Of a stretch of 28,361 nt of DNA, positions 21,301 through 28,361 are shown piece after piece (the first letter of the stretch is position 1; every line of letters begins with the position of its first letter). The notes beneath the pieces were generated by a model that did no database searches, had not been told where the DNA came from, and saw only the letters and a program-made list of their open reading frames with translations. The position numbers were made by a program, and so were the translations under genes. Origin of the DNA: a virus; the IMG/VR virus record IMGVR_UViG_3300036985_002451, positions 1 to 28,361 of that record. One strand, written 5' to 3'.

Positions 21301-24300
21301 CGGGCGCAGGTTGACAAGCGCCTCCATCAGCGCCTCGCCACTCTCGAACCCGAGTATATCCGCGGCAACATCGACGGTCGTGCCACCTTCCTTGGTGTAG
21401 ACCTTCCGCACGGCTCTTGGCAATCGCTTTAAGAACTCAGTCCCAAAGCGAGTCTCAAGAGCCTGCCGGGAAAGCTTGATGGGGGTGCCGTCCGGCGTGA
21501 CACCTTCGGTCAGGATGGCCGCAGCACGGTACGCGGGCAAGGCATCCACCTCCGCCGTGACCTTCTCCAGCATCTTGGCGCGTTCGCCCTTCCACCACTT
21601 CTCGCGTTCGCGTGAATACTCGCGCAGCAGCTGCGCCTGCAGCTTCTCCTTCGCCCGCTCGTTCGCCCCCTCTGCCGTCTTCTTGTAGGCGGCAAACTCG
21701 GCCTCTGTCATCCCGGCGTCTTCCGCTGTCGAGAACAGATCCTTGAGGTCGAGCTCGGAGTTCGCCGCCTCGATTTCCTGGTCGGTCGCGTAGATGCGGT
21801 CGAACACGCCACGCACCTCATCGTTCAGCGTGACATCGAGCCGGGTCAGGGTGCGATAGACCAGCGTCATCCACGCCCGCGCCCGCTGGAAGATACCGCG
21901 CAGGGCCGCGCTCGGAGCGTTACCCTCCATCAGGTACGCCTCGTTCCCTCGCGCAAATATCTCGTGCTGCTCGACACCAATCTCGGAGCGGTTCTTGACC
22001 TTGAACCACTTCATCAGCGTCGCGGCGTCGGCCTTGATCTGCTCGCTCGCGTCCGGCCGCTCGGCAAGGTCGAGCAGCACTTCGAGGTAGAAGTGGCCGG
22101 TCTCGTGGATGAAGGTCGAGAGGTCGGCCTTCTCCAGCAGCCCGATACGCACCTTGCGATCGGTGCCAAACTGGATGAACCCACGCTTTTCGTCAGGGGA
22201 AACGGATTGGAAAAAAGATTTTTCCTCAACAAATGGAGCTCTAATTCTTCGTCCTGCATCTCTTAAAGAGCTGGTTAGATTTTTTTGGCCTCTGTCAATT
22301 TCAGACCTAACAAAATCACGAACAATAGCGTCCCAATTCCCAGAAAATTGACCTGCATTTTTTTCGAAATAACCCCACAATAATCCCAGCCCTTCGTCTA
22401 AAACATTTTCTCGACCAAACGATCTGGTCTCATCTGTGACATAGGTTGCTTCTTCAAAAAGCTCTTCAGCCAAATCTTCAAGTTCTTGTGCGGTCATCTT
22501 GTTAAGCTGATCCGCATGCAACTCCGCAGGAGGGGGAACTTTTTTTACTTCAACATTGCCTATGTAGATTCTTTTTCTATCTTGCCCAAACTGCATGCCA
22601 ACATCGCCCATCCCCTCGCTCGCCTTCGCAATCAGCGCCTTGATGGTCGCGTTGTCGGTCGTCGTGATGTCAATGCCCTGCTGACCGAGGTACTCCTCGA
22701 GGCCGCTCAAAGCGTCAGCCAACTCAGCCAGACTTGCCTTCTCCTTGCCCGGCTGGAACACGCCCTCACCGCGAATCTCACGGTCGAGCGCACCGAGGAA
22801 GGTCACCTCGGTTTCGCCAACATCGTACCCGGCCTCGAGCGCAATCTCCCGCGCCTGGTCAAACGTCATGCCCTTCTCAGACACCAGCGCCTTCTCACCT
22901 ACCCGGCGATTGTCGCGATCCCACAACTTGGCATCCCGCGCCCCGAGCTCACCGCCCTGATCCTGCAAGCCCCCGCGCTCGCGCAGGAACTCGGTCAGGG
23001 ACTTGCCGAAGATGTCGCGTCTAGTCGGGATATCCCCCGTCCGCAGCCGATCGATGAGCGGGTCGAGCGCAGCGTCTATCCCCATCCGCGACTGCAAGAT
23101 GTCCGGCAGTGGGGTGACCACGCTGAGACCGTACTGCTCATGCAGGGCGGCAGGGTCGATGCCGCTACGCTGCGCCAGAGCGTTTATGGCGCGTGAGTAC
23201 ATGGTCGCGTATGTGTCAGCGGTCGCCCTGTCAAATCGCCCCAGAAGCTGCCCTAGGACGTCCTGCTTGATTGTGGCGATGGCGGGAGTCTCGGCATCGG
23301 TGCCTTCGGCCTCCATGGCCGCTTGAATCTCGGCCTCGACCTGCTGCCGGTCGGCCTCGAGCGCCTGAACCTCGCGCATCGTCAGGTCGCCTTGGAAGAG
23401 CCGGGTGTCTTGAATCAGAGCGGCATGGTGCTCGGTTGCAGCCAGCCGGGTCGCGTAGTTCTCGATGGGGATGACCACATCCCCGCCAATCGCCACCGCC
23501 TCGGCGTAATTGGCCGCGCCCACCTCGGTCGCCACCTGCGCCGGGTCGACATTCTGGCTCTGCCAGTACTGCGTGAACTGGTCAGCCGGGATGAAGACGT
23601 TCTCAATCGGCCCCTGCTCCCGAGCCTTCGCCACGAAGTCCCGGAACTGCTCCGGCAGTCGCTCGCGCAACTTGGACGCCTTCGCGCTCTCCCCGAGCGC
23701 CTCCATGAACTGCGCGGTCTGGTTCGCCTTACGCACCTCGCGCACGTTCGATGTCGCAGAGATGGCCGCACCAGGCAAACCCACGCCAGCGCCACCCGCA
23801 AACCCGGCGGCACCGGCCTCGAGCACCCGCGCCATGTTGCCCTCGTCGGCGGCAAACTCCTGACCGGACACGCCTTGCGCCAGTTCGCGCCCGAGGATAA
23901 CGCCAAGCTCTTGCAGCGACTCGGTGACGCCCTCGATGGACGCCGATTGGAGCCACTTCTTCCCGGCCTGCGCGATGGCGTTGCGGAAGGTCGGACGCTC
24001 CAAGAGCGTCTTGACCGCCTCACGCGACCCGCGCCCAAGCAGCCGGTCAAGACCGGGGATCATCTTCGCAAGCGCGATGTCGCCGACCGTTTCAAGACCG
24101 GCATTCAGAAGGCCAGCCGCCGCCGCAGCGCCACGCGCCACGGCAGGGTCGAGCGGAACCCCGCTTTCGTCCTTCAGCTCCTCGTATTCGGCGAACGCGA
24201 ACCCGGCCTCTTCCTTGTAGTTGTAGACCGTCGATGCCGTGATGAATCCAGCCCGAGCGCCGAACGCAAACGCACCCGGCACCGTGACCATTTCCTCCGG

Positions 24301-24951
24301 CAGCGCCACCTGTGGGCCAGCCTGCCCGAGCGCGAGCGCCACGCCTGCGCCAGTCGCACCACCGACGATGGCACCCTTGCCACCCTCCCGGATGGAACTG
24401 ACCAGCGACCGCGCCGTGTACCCGGTCTGCCCAAGGAACCACGCAAACGGGTTGTCACCGCGCTCCGTCGTGCGCCCAAGAGCGCCAATCTCATCAAGCA
24501 ACTTTCGGCGCTCTGCCGTCTCGCTCGAGCTCATGATCTCGCCAGAGACTGCCCGCCAGTTTAGCGGACTCACCTGATCTTGGACGGAAGCCTGCTTCCA
24601 TCCCTGAGCCGGAGCGATGAAGGTGCGCTCGATGCGCTCAAGCGTACCCACATCATCCCGCGCTACATCGGCCTGCTCGGACAGGAAGGTGGCCGTGACA
24701 GGGCTCGACTTCACAAGGTTGTCGTAGTCAATCTCGCCGAGGATCGCCTGCCGCTTGATCTCCTCGCGGTCGGCTCGCACCGTCTCGACCGGCACATTCA
24801 CCTTCTCGGCAAGCCTGCGCAATTCGGCCTCGACATCCGGCTCGGTCTGCGCAGCACCGTACATCGACGATCGCAGCGCCCCGGTCTGCTCCTGCCGCAT
24901 CAGGTCGAGGTAAGGATTGTCTTCCTCAACCATTCGCCGGTAGTCGGTCAC
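18367..24951 (-). CDS. Giant internal virion (ejection) protein with zincin motif, 2194 aa
   Basis: It takes the place of T7 gp16, the last protein before the tailspike, but is far longer (T7 gp16 is 1318 residues). Start GTG 24951 overlaps the upstream stop; ATG 24933 is an alternative. Residues 194-210 and about 380-405 are glycine/alanine-rich and possibly membrane-inserting. Residues 949-953 are HETGH in LSTFIHETGHFYLEVL, a metallopeptidase (zincin) motif common in giant polyvalent phage proteins. Helical, coiled regions follow to about 1800. Near 1839-1863 (NMAIVTMGWKVTTMMAQFAG) and 1935-2030 (ADRQVTIPTWLGAYRQA, YTPFSVLYARM) the sequence resembles the LPD38-type end of such proteins. It probably enters the cell with the DNA. 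I see no lytic transglycosylase motif as in T7 gp16. Residues 788-917 are coded by AT-rich DNA. Confidence 0.9.
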   Translation of the reverse strand: MTDYRRMVEEDNPYLDLMRQEQTGALRSSMYGAAQTEPDVEAELRRLAEKVNVPVETVRADREEIKRQAILGEIDYDNLVKSSPVTATFLSEQADVARDDVGTLERIERTFIAPAQGWKQASVQDQVSPLNWRAVSGEIMSSSETAERRKLLDEIGALGRTTERGDNPFAWFLGQTGYTARSLVSSIREGGKGAIVGGATGAGVALALGQAGPQVALPEEMVTVPGAFAFGARAGFITASTVYNYKEEAGFAFAEYEELKDESGVPLDPAVARGAAAAAGLLNAGLETVGDIALAKMIPGLDRLLGRGSREAVKTLLERPTFRNAIAQAGKKWLQSASIEGVTESLQELGVILGRELAQGVSGQEFAADEGNMARVLEAGAAGFAGGAGVGLPGAAISATSNVREVRKANQTAQFMEALGESAKASKLRERLPEQFRDFVAKAREQGPIENVFIPADQFTQYWQSQNVDPAQVATEVGAANYAEAVAIGGDVVIPIENYATRLAATEHHAALIQDTRLFQGDLTMREVQALEADRQQVEAEIQAAMEAEGTDAETPAIATIKQDVLGQLLGRFDRATADTYATMYSRAINALAQRSGIDPAALHEQYGLSVVTPLPDILQSRMGIDAALDPLIDRLRTGDIPTRRDIFGKSLTEFLRERGGLQDQGGELGARDAKLWDRDNRRVGEKALVSEKGMTFDQAREIALEAGYDVGETEVTFLGALDREIRGEGVFQPGKEKASLAELADALSGLEEYLGQQGIDITTTDNATIKALIAKASEGMGDVGMQFGQDRKRIYIGNVEVKKVPPPAELHADQLNKMTAQELEDLAEELFEEATYVTDETRSFGRENVLDEGLGLLWGYFEKNAGQFSGNWDAIVRDFVRSEIDRGQKNLTSSLRDAGRRIRAPFVEEKSFFQSVSPDEKRGFIQFGTDRKVRIGLLEKADLSTFIHETGHFYLEVLLDLAERPDASEQIKADAATLMKWFKVKNRSEIGVEQHEIFARGNEAYLMEGNAPSAALRGIFQRARAWMTLVYRTLTRLDVTLNDEVRGVFDRIYATDQEIEAANSELDLKDLFSTAEDAGMTEAEFAAYKKTAEGANERAKEKLQAQLLREYSREREKWWKGERAKMLEKVTAEVDALPAYRAAAILTEGVTPDGTPIKLSRQALETRFGTEFLKRLPRAVRKVYTKEGGTTVDVAADILGFESGEALMEALVNLRPRKQLIEAEVANRMATEFGDMRMDGTIGDEAMLAVHNSERATVIAAELKAIKRLQRQVRPVVAGIRRAEAAERRAGLDMVASAIEDPAAFQRAAAGRIGQMMARDISPGKYLLAERRASKAAFDAIKKKDYAAAATEKQRELLNHYMYVEATKAQRQLDTIYNYAGKFDKKATRERLAKAGGGYLDQIDAILEKYEFRQVSMRAVARRQALADFAEQQAQLGLIVNVPDALLDDAKMVNYKDVPVDELRAVYDTVRNIEHIAKLKDKLLRKQAAIEFQDTKDELIKSATDSDRLASTGELAIPNTVGEPLLARGAKAWRRFDAAILKVEQMVEWLDNGKIDGPWARFVFDLANDAQVKEYELHAQVTKRIQDLTESQPKGWGDTLQDTFSVVLPGLQSPVTRYTLISMALNTGNAGNYQRLRDGYGWSDATINGALAKLSKEDWDYVQGIWDAVNSLWPEIKALEERTSGVAPPKVEARTVQTRFGDYAGGYFPLAYDPRLSGIGDKQAEATESVAQFMANGYGRARTDKGYTKQRVETLKAPVRLDYEQVLTSHLGKVIKDISHREAIFSLNKLLKDDEIKQVMIDRLGESRYQEFTKWMQVLVSDRADTLHSGNVFSRGVMQFRTNMAIVTMGWKVTTMMAQFAGIGPSLDVVKPRFFTQALIDYNRFGPWSAHRETLEQFVFDRSGEMKFRTDNIDRDVRDSLRKLRGDRSPLAAIQRSAFYLTAMADRQVTIPTWLGAYRQAQAEGLNEEDSIRAGDRAVRLSQGAAGAKDLAAVQRDNELMKLLTMYYTPFSVLYARMRDVGATTRRVKDMPRAVARMLALVIMPAVMGEILAGRGPEEEEDETWWAIRKMLLYPLASVPILKEGSGVVEASMINLAGEGEMKFQPSWRLTPVAGAVEKVGRTFMKTSDVLAGNREFNEVGWDMFETSGYIFGLPTRQVRISGEYTMDVLNDERNPESPQQFMYEVLYGPPRE
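22200..22595. other. AT-rich island inside the giant ejection-protein gene
   Basis: Hand count gives about 40% GC for 22201-22500 against about 58% (22141-22200) and 60% (22621-22680) beside it. It has many A and T runs, unlike the rest of the gene. It encodes residues about 788-917, from FGQDRKRIYIGN to near SPDEKRG, without breaking the frame. This looks like an acquired domain inserted directly before the zincin. Confidence 0.85.
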
Positions 24952-26603
24952 TTGATAAGCCCCTGCGCTTTCTTGAAGTAGAACTGGATGTTCTCCTCGG
25001 TGACTTCCTTACCCTGCGCCCGAAGCGCTGCGGTAATTTGCCGCCGGTCGAACTCAGGCACCGTCACCGTGACAATCTCCTTGCCGGGCTCGACTTCAAA
25101 CAACGCAACATCGGTCGTGCCGAACAGACTGCCGCGCACCTCGACGCTGGCAAAAAGCCGGTCAATGGCGGCATTGCGCTGCTCCGGCGTCAACTTGCGC
25201 CCAGCAGCGGTTTCCTGCGAGCGGATGTCAGCGTCCAGTCTCGACCACGCTTGCGCGACCCGCTTGGATGGCAGCGTCCCAGGCTTCGGAGTCGGGTCAA
25301 TGCCAATCTCGGCAAGGCGCATGTTCATGCGTTGCTGCGTCGTCTGCACCTCAGTCTGCGCCACTTCCGGCGTATCGCTCGCTTCGGCCTGCAGCCTGAC
25401 AAGCTCCTTGAACTCGGTGTCTTCCATCCGATCGCGCAAAGCCATCAGGTTCGTTGAGCGCAGCAGAGCCGGGTTAGTCCGCAACTTGTAGTAAGTATCC
25501 CAGTCGGTCTCGACCTTGCCGCCGCCGCGCAGCCCGTCCGCGTAGTTGCGCACCGAACCCAGCTTGTCGCCGGGAATCGCAGCGCGAAGCGAGGCAGGCA
25601 GCGCCGCAAGGTTGCCGCCATTCGCCTCCAGTCGCCCGAAGACAGACGCCATGACTTCCTGCTCGCGCCGCTCACGGTCGCGCAGCATCGAGCCAACCTG
25701 CGCCAGAGCCTCCTGCGTAGCGTCATCGCGCACCCGCACATTGTCACCGGCAATCTCGCGCACCTTCTGGCGCACCTCGGTCTCGCTCGGGATGCGACCG
25801 CCGAACGACCCAATCACATCGTCCGCGATACGCGCAGACGCCCGCAGGTCGGTCTCGGTCGCCACCTTGCCCTCGAGCTCTACAAGCCTCGGAGCCTTGA
25901 TGGTCGACCGGTTGCGGTCGATGTACTGCGCAGCAAACTCCACGTCACCGGCATCGAGCGCCGAATTGACCACCGACGCATGCACTTGGTCCACGTTGTC
26001 CATCTGCACCGCCAGCAGCGCGTCCCCGGTTATGCCGTTGCGGTCAGCCCAGAGCGCCGTGTTCGTCGCGATGCGCCCGATGCTATCGTTTACCTTTGCC
26101 TGGTCGCGCCAGTTTAGAGCCGCCACATTGGTCTCGGTCTTGATCGTTCCCTCGTAGACGTTATCCCTGTACTGGTCGGTCTCGCGCAGGACATGCCGCA
26201 TCAGCGAGTCACCAAACTCAGCCTTTGCCATCCCAGCACGACGCCGGAACAGGTCTTGCTGCCGAGGGCTTGGGAGGTCTTTCGCAACCTCCTCAATCGC
26301 CTTGTCAAAGTCGCCCGAGTACCGAGTCATGAAATCCGGCGCAACCGCATCGGCTGCTTTCTTCGATGTAAACCCAGTCTCGGGGTTCATCATCAGGTCG
26401 GTCTGCCGGTCGCGCAGTTGGTTGAACGCATCCTCTACCCGCAACTGGTCGAGGTCTGCCGACAACTTTCCGAACGCCGTAGCACCACGCGCTATGGCCT
26501 CGGCAGTCTCCACCGCTTGAGCGCCCACAGCAGCAAGCCCTCGCGTGTTCGGGGTCGCGATGCGCGGGACAACCTGTTGACGGTAGAACTCAAGCTTTGC
26601 CAT
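24948..26603 (-). CDS. Internal virion protein, T7 gp15-like position, 551 aa
   Basis: A mainly helical protein starting MAKLEFYRQQVVPRIATPNT, with long alanine/glutamate helices, then FNQLRDRQTDLMMNPETGFT, DFMTRYSGDFDKAIEEVAKD and NVAALNWRDQAKVN. The pattern of a short N-terminal arm, a LRDRQTDLMMNP segment and repeated helices is typical of gp15-like ejection proteins of podoviruses (T7 gp15 is 747 residues). With the giant protein and the gp14-like protein it would form the channel across the cell envelope. AAGGTGA lies 5 nt before the ATG. It directly precedes the giant gene (GTGA overlap). Confidence 0.85.
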   Translation of the reverse strand: MAKLEFYRQQVVPRIATPNTRGLAAVGAQAVETAEAIARGATAFGKLSADLDQLRVEDAFNQLRDRQTDLMMNPETGFTSKKAADAVAPDFMTRYSGDFDKAIEEVAKDLPSPRQQDLFRRRAGMAKAEFGDSLMRHVLRETDQYRDNVYEGTIKTETNVAALNWRDQAKVNDSIGRIATNTALWADRNGITGDALLAVQMDNVDQVHASVVNSALDAGDVEFAAQYIDRNRSTIKAPRLVELEGKVATETDLRASARIADDVIGSFGGRIPSETEVRQKVREIAGDNVRVRDDATQEALAQVGSMLRDRERREQEVMASVFGRLEANGGNLAALPASLRAAIPGDKLGSVRNYADGLRGGGKVETDWDTYYKLRTNPALLRSTNLMALRDRMEDTEFKELVRLQAEASDTPEVAQTEVQTTQQRMNMRLAEIGIDPTPKPGTLPSKRVAQAWSRLDADIRSQETAAGRKLTPEQRNAAIDRLFASVEVRGSLFGTTDVALFEVEPGKEIVTVTVPEFDRRQITAALRAQGKEVTEENIQFYFKKAQGLIK

Positions 26604-26606
26604 GGA

Positions 26607-27170
26607 TCACCTTGGGGCAAGCCCAGCGCCATAGCGCCGGGTCGGAGCCGTCGTCATCGTGGTCGGCACACGCCGCCCGGTCACCTGTACGCCGGTCAGC
26701 TGCGACGGATTCGCACGAGGACCGCGAGAAGGCAGCGTACCACCCGCACCCGCGTACCCGCCCATGCCCGCCGCCCCGGCTTGCAGGATTCCCTGCACCC
26801 ACGACGGACGCGAGGCACGAGTGATACGAGCCTCGGTCAGCAATCCCTGTGCCTGCGTCTCGCCTTGGTAGGCAAGGGACAGCGCATCAAGTTCAGCCGC
26901 AGTCGCCGCTTGCTTGTACACATCGCCGAAGGTCACCGAGTCCAGAAGGCCAGCCTGACCACCCGCAGCCCGCAGTTCGCCGAACTGCCGCTGTGTCTCT
27001 CGGCGAAGGGCTTCCTCTTCCATCCCGGCCTGTCGCCGAGCAACAGATGCCTCGACCTCGAGCGCCCGAGCTTGAGCCGCGCCAATCTGACGCTGCTGAC
27101 CGGTCGACATCAAAGACGATGCCGCAGAAGCCGCAGCAGCCACCACAGCCATAGTTATCGGGTCTGCCAT
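26607..27170 (-). CDS. Internal virion protein, T7 gp14-like, 187 aa
   Basis: It starts MADPITMAVVAAAASAASSL, a hydrophobic N-terminal helix, followed by a long charged helix (QRQIGAAQARALEVEASVAR), GFL-type segments and a glycine/proline-rich end. Length is close to T7 gp14 (196), and the plan of a hydrophobic start plus coiled helix fits the ejection protein that inserts in the outer membrane. The ATG overlaps the upstream stop (TAATG). The family assignment rests on length, hydrophobic start and gene order. Confidence 0.85.
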   Translation of the reverse strand: MADPITMAVVAAAASAASSLMSTGQQRQIGAAQARALEVEASVARRQAGMEEEALRRETQRQFGELRAAGGQAGLLDSVTFGDVYKQAATAAELDALSLAYQGETQAQGLLTEARITRASRPSWVQGILQAGAAGMGGYAGAGGTLPSRGPRANPSQLTGVQVTGRRVPTTMTTAPTRRYGAGLAPR

Positions 27171-27598
27171 TACTGAACCCTCGAGTACATGACCATATCG
27201 CTACCGTCCTGCCCGAACGCCCGCATCAGGCCCTCGCGCTCGAACCCGAGCATTGTCGCCCATCTGTGGCCGGGCTCAAACTGCGGGTAGACATACGCCT
27301 CTACCCGCCGAATCTCGCACCGGTCGAAGAACCGCAACACCGCCCGGTGCAGCGGCCTCATGCTCCGGCCTGCGTCCCACGACAGCAGCGCCCACGCCGA
27401 AGCCCGCCCAGCCCAGAGGTTCACCACCCCAGCGCAGCAGATGATCCGGTCATCGCGCCAGACCGTATAGCACGGCCCCGCCTCAACCAACTCCTGTCCG
27501 TAGCCGGGACGCCCGACAAAGGCAGACAGGTACTCCTGCGCAGGCTGTAGGCGCAGCTCGTCAAGGTCGGCAGGTTTGAACTGGCGTACCTCGATCAC
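27170..27598 (-). CDS. T7 gp13-like protein with acetyltransferase-type fold, 142 aa
   Basis: The protein reads MIEVRQFKPADLDELRLQPA, then AGPCYTVWRDDRIICCAGVV, LHRAVLRFFDRCEIRRVEAY and WATMLGFEREGLMRAFGQDG. The strand-helix order and GFEREG ending are those of GNAT-like folds, and T7 gp13 relatives (PF11090) have the same shape and length (138 residues). In T7, gp13 is needed for virion morphogenesis. No acetyl-CoA loop is evident, so it may be structural. It lies first of the three small ejection genes. Confidence 0.85.
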   Translation of the reverse strand: MIEVRQFKPADLDELRLQPAQEYLSAFVGRPGYGQELVEAGPCYTVWRDDRIICCAGVVNLWAGRASAWALLSWDAGRSMRPLHRAVLRFFDRCEIRRVEAYVYPQFEPGHRWATMLGFEREGLMRAFGQDGSDMVMYSRVQ

Positions 27599-28361
27599 CC
27601 TTGCGTCTCCATCTCTGGGTAGAGCGCAATCACGGTCAACGGCAGAGGCTGGTCAGACACCACCCAGAGCCGCCCGTCAGTCTCGTACCCGCCCGGAAAG
27701 GCAAACACATCGGTATCACCCGTCAGCAGGGGCGGTACCTCGTCCATGAAGTCGTTGTTCGTGCGGTACTGGATGAGGTCGAGATTGCTCGGCCCCGGCC
27801 CAACCTTGCCGCCGAGACTCGCGTACAACCGCAACCCAACCTTGTGGATGCGCTTCACCTTCGCCTGAGCGGTGCCGATCGACGCACCCGCCTCGATGCG
27901 CTGTGTCGCAAGCGTCGAGGTGTAGGGGTAGCCAATCGTTGCCCGTGACGCAGCAAACGGCAGCGTCACCGTACCGTCAGACACCACCAGACCCGTCACT
28001 TCCTGACCGTCAGCAAGCGCAGAGACCGTTTCGCCTTCGAGGTGATACAGGCCGCGCAGTTCCGTCGCCGTCAGCCGCCACTCATCAAACGGCACATCAT
28101 CGTCCGGGAACGCCGCGACGATGGTCGTAAGGACAGTCTCCTGGTCGATGAAGGAAGTGATCTCAGCACGAGCCGAGCGCCAGAGTTCGTTCGTGGCATC
28201 GTAGTACCGGTACACCACCTCGCGCCCAACATCCCCGGCAACAAACACCGGGTCATTGATGGCGAACAGGTCGCCGTTCTCAGTTTCGATAATTTCGTTT
28301 GCCTCGGTCGCAATCTCCTCGCTCGAGGTCACCGTAACCTGCACATTCGTGGAACCCGTTG
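27595..28361 (-). CDS. Tail tubular protein B-like (T7 gp12-type), C-terminal part
   Basis: The frame is open through the right edge (TGSTNVQVTV upstream of the first possible start), so only the last 255 codons are in view. The text TIGYPYTSTLATQRIEAGAS, GTAQAKVKRIHKVGLRLYAS and TGDTDVFAFPGGYETDGRLW followed by LTVIALYPE is the conserved end of the tail nozzle proteins of podoviruses, of which T7 gp12 is the best known. Its stop overlaps the next gene (ATGA). It matches the order gp12, gp13, gp14, gp15, gp16. Confidence 0.88.
   Translation of the reverse strand, partial: TGSTNVQVTVTSSEEIATEANEIIETENGDLFAINDPVFVAGDVGREVVYRYYDATNELWRSARAEITSFIDQETVLTTIVAAFPDDDVPFDEWRLTATELRGLYHLEGETVSALADGQEVTGLVVSDGTVTLPFAASRATIGYPYTSTLATQRIEAGASIGTAQAKVKRIHKVGLRLYASLGGKVGPGPSNLDLIQYRTNNDFMDEVPPLLTGDTDVFAFPGGYETDGRLWVVSDQPLPLTVIALYPEMETQG

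Overview
The window looks like most of the genome of a short-tailed (podovirus-type) double-stranded DNA phage of a Gram-negative, probably proteobacterial, host. The evidence is T7-like late gene order, good GGAG/GAGG ribosome sites, roughly 60% GC, and genes chained by ATGA, GTGA or TGATG stop/start overlaps. No stretch over 300 bases lacks a gene; the largest gap between genes (11180-11349) holds a 25-codon plus-strand frame. I see no tRNA, rRNA, CRISPR array, insertion sequence, integrase, CI-type repressor, DNA or RNA polymerase, or recognisable endolysin.

Right part (28361 down to 15422, minus strand): a T7-like ejection and tail series. In transcription order it holds a tail tube protein resembling gp12 (cut by the window edge), proteins resembling gp13, gp14 and gp15, a 2194-residue giant ejection protein in the place of gp16 with a HETGH zincin motif, a beta-helix tailspike with a T7 gp17-type N-terminus, and a second fibre-like protein.

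Middle right (11993-15425, plus strand): an early operon of small unknown genes followed by a recombination set. The set is an ERF annealing protein, a YqaJ/lambda-type exonuclease, a small protein with an SSB-like acidic tail, a NinB-like protein, an HTH protein and a DUF1364 zinc protein. Its stop codon overlaps that of the converging tail operon.

Control region (about 11380-11971): a Cro-like gene read leftward, face-to-face divergent promoters with three similar 13-bp elements, and a plus-strand promoter-terminator pair that would make an RNA of about 70 nt antisense to the gene after cro, reminiscent of lambda OOP RNA.

Middle left (11864 down to 4473, minus strand): a replication-type protein, single-span micro-proteins, a PDDEXK nuclease and HTH protein, zinc-binding small proteins, then virion accessory proteins with shared and repeated domains. 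A strong promoter with a palindrome in its spacer lies at 10282-10311. Left end (4473 down to 1, minus strand): small terminase, large terminase, a fibre-like protein, small proteins and the portal (cut by the edge). A plus-strand HNH nuclease gene sits between the two terminase genes.

Read as a circle, portal (left edge) to tail tube (right edge) would close the usual order portal, scaffold, capsid, tail tube A, tail tube B, so the main unseen virion genes are probably just outside the window. The control and recombination region therefore sits inside the late module, between tailspike and terminase.
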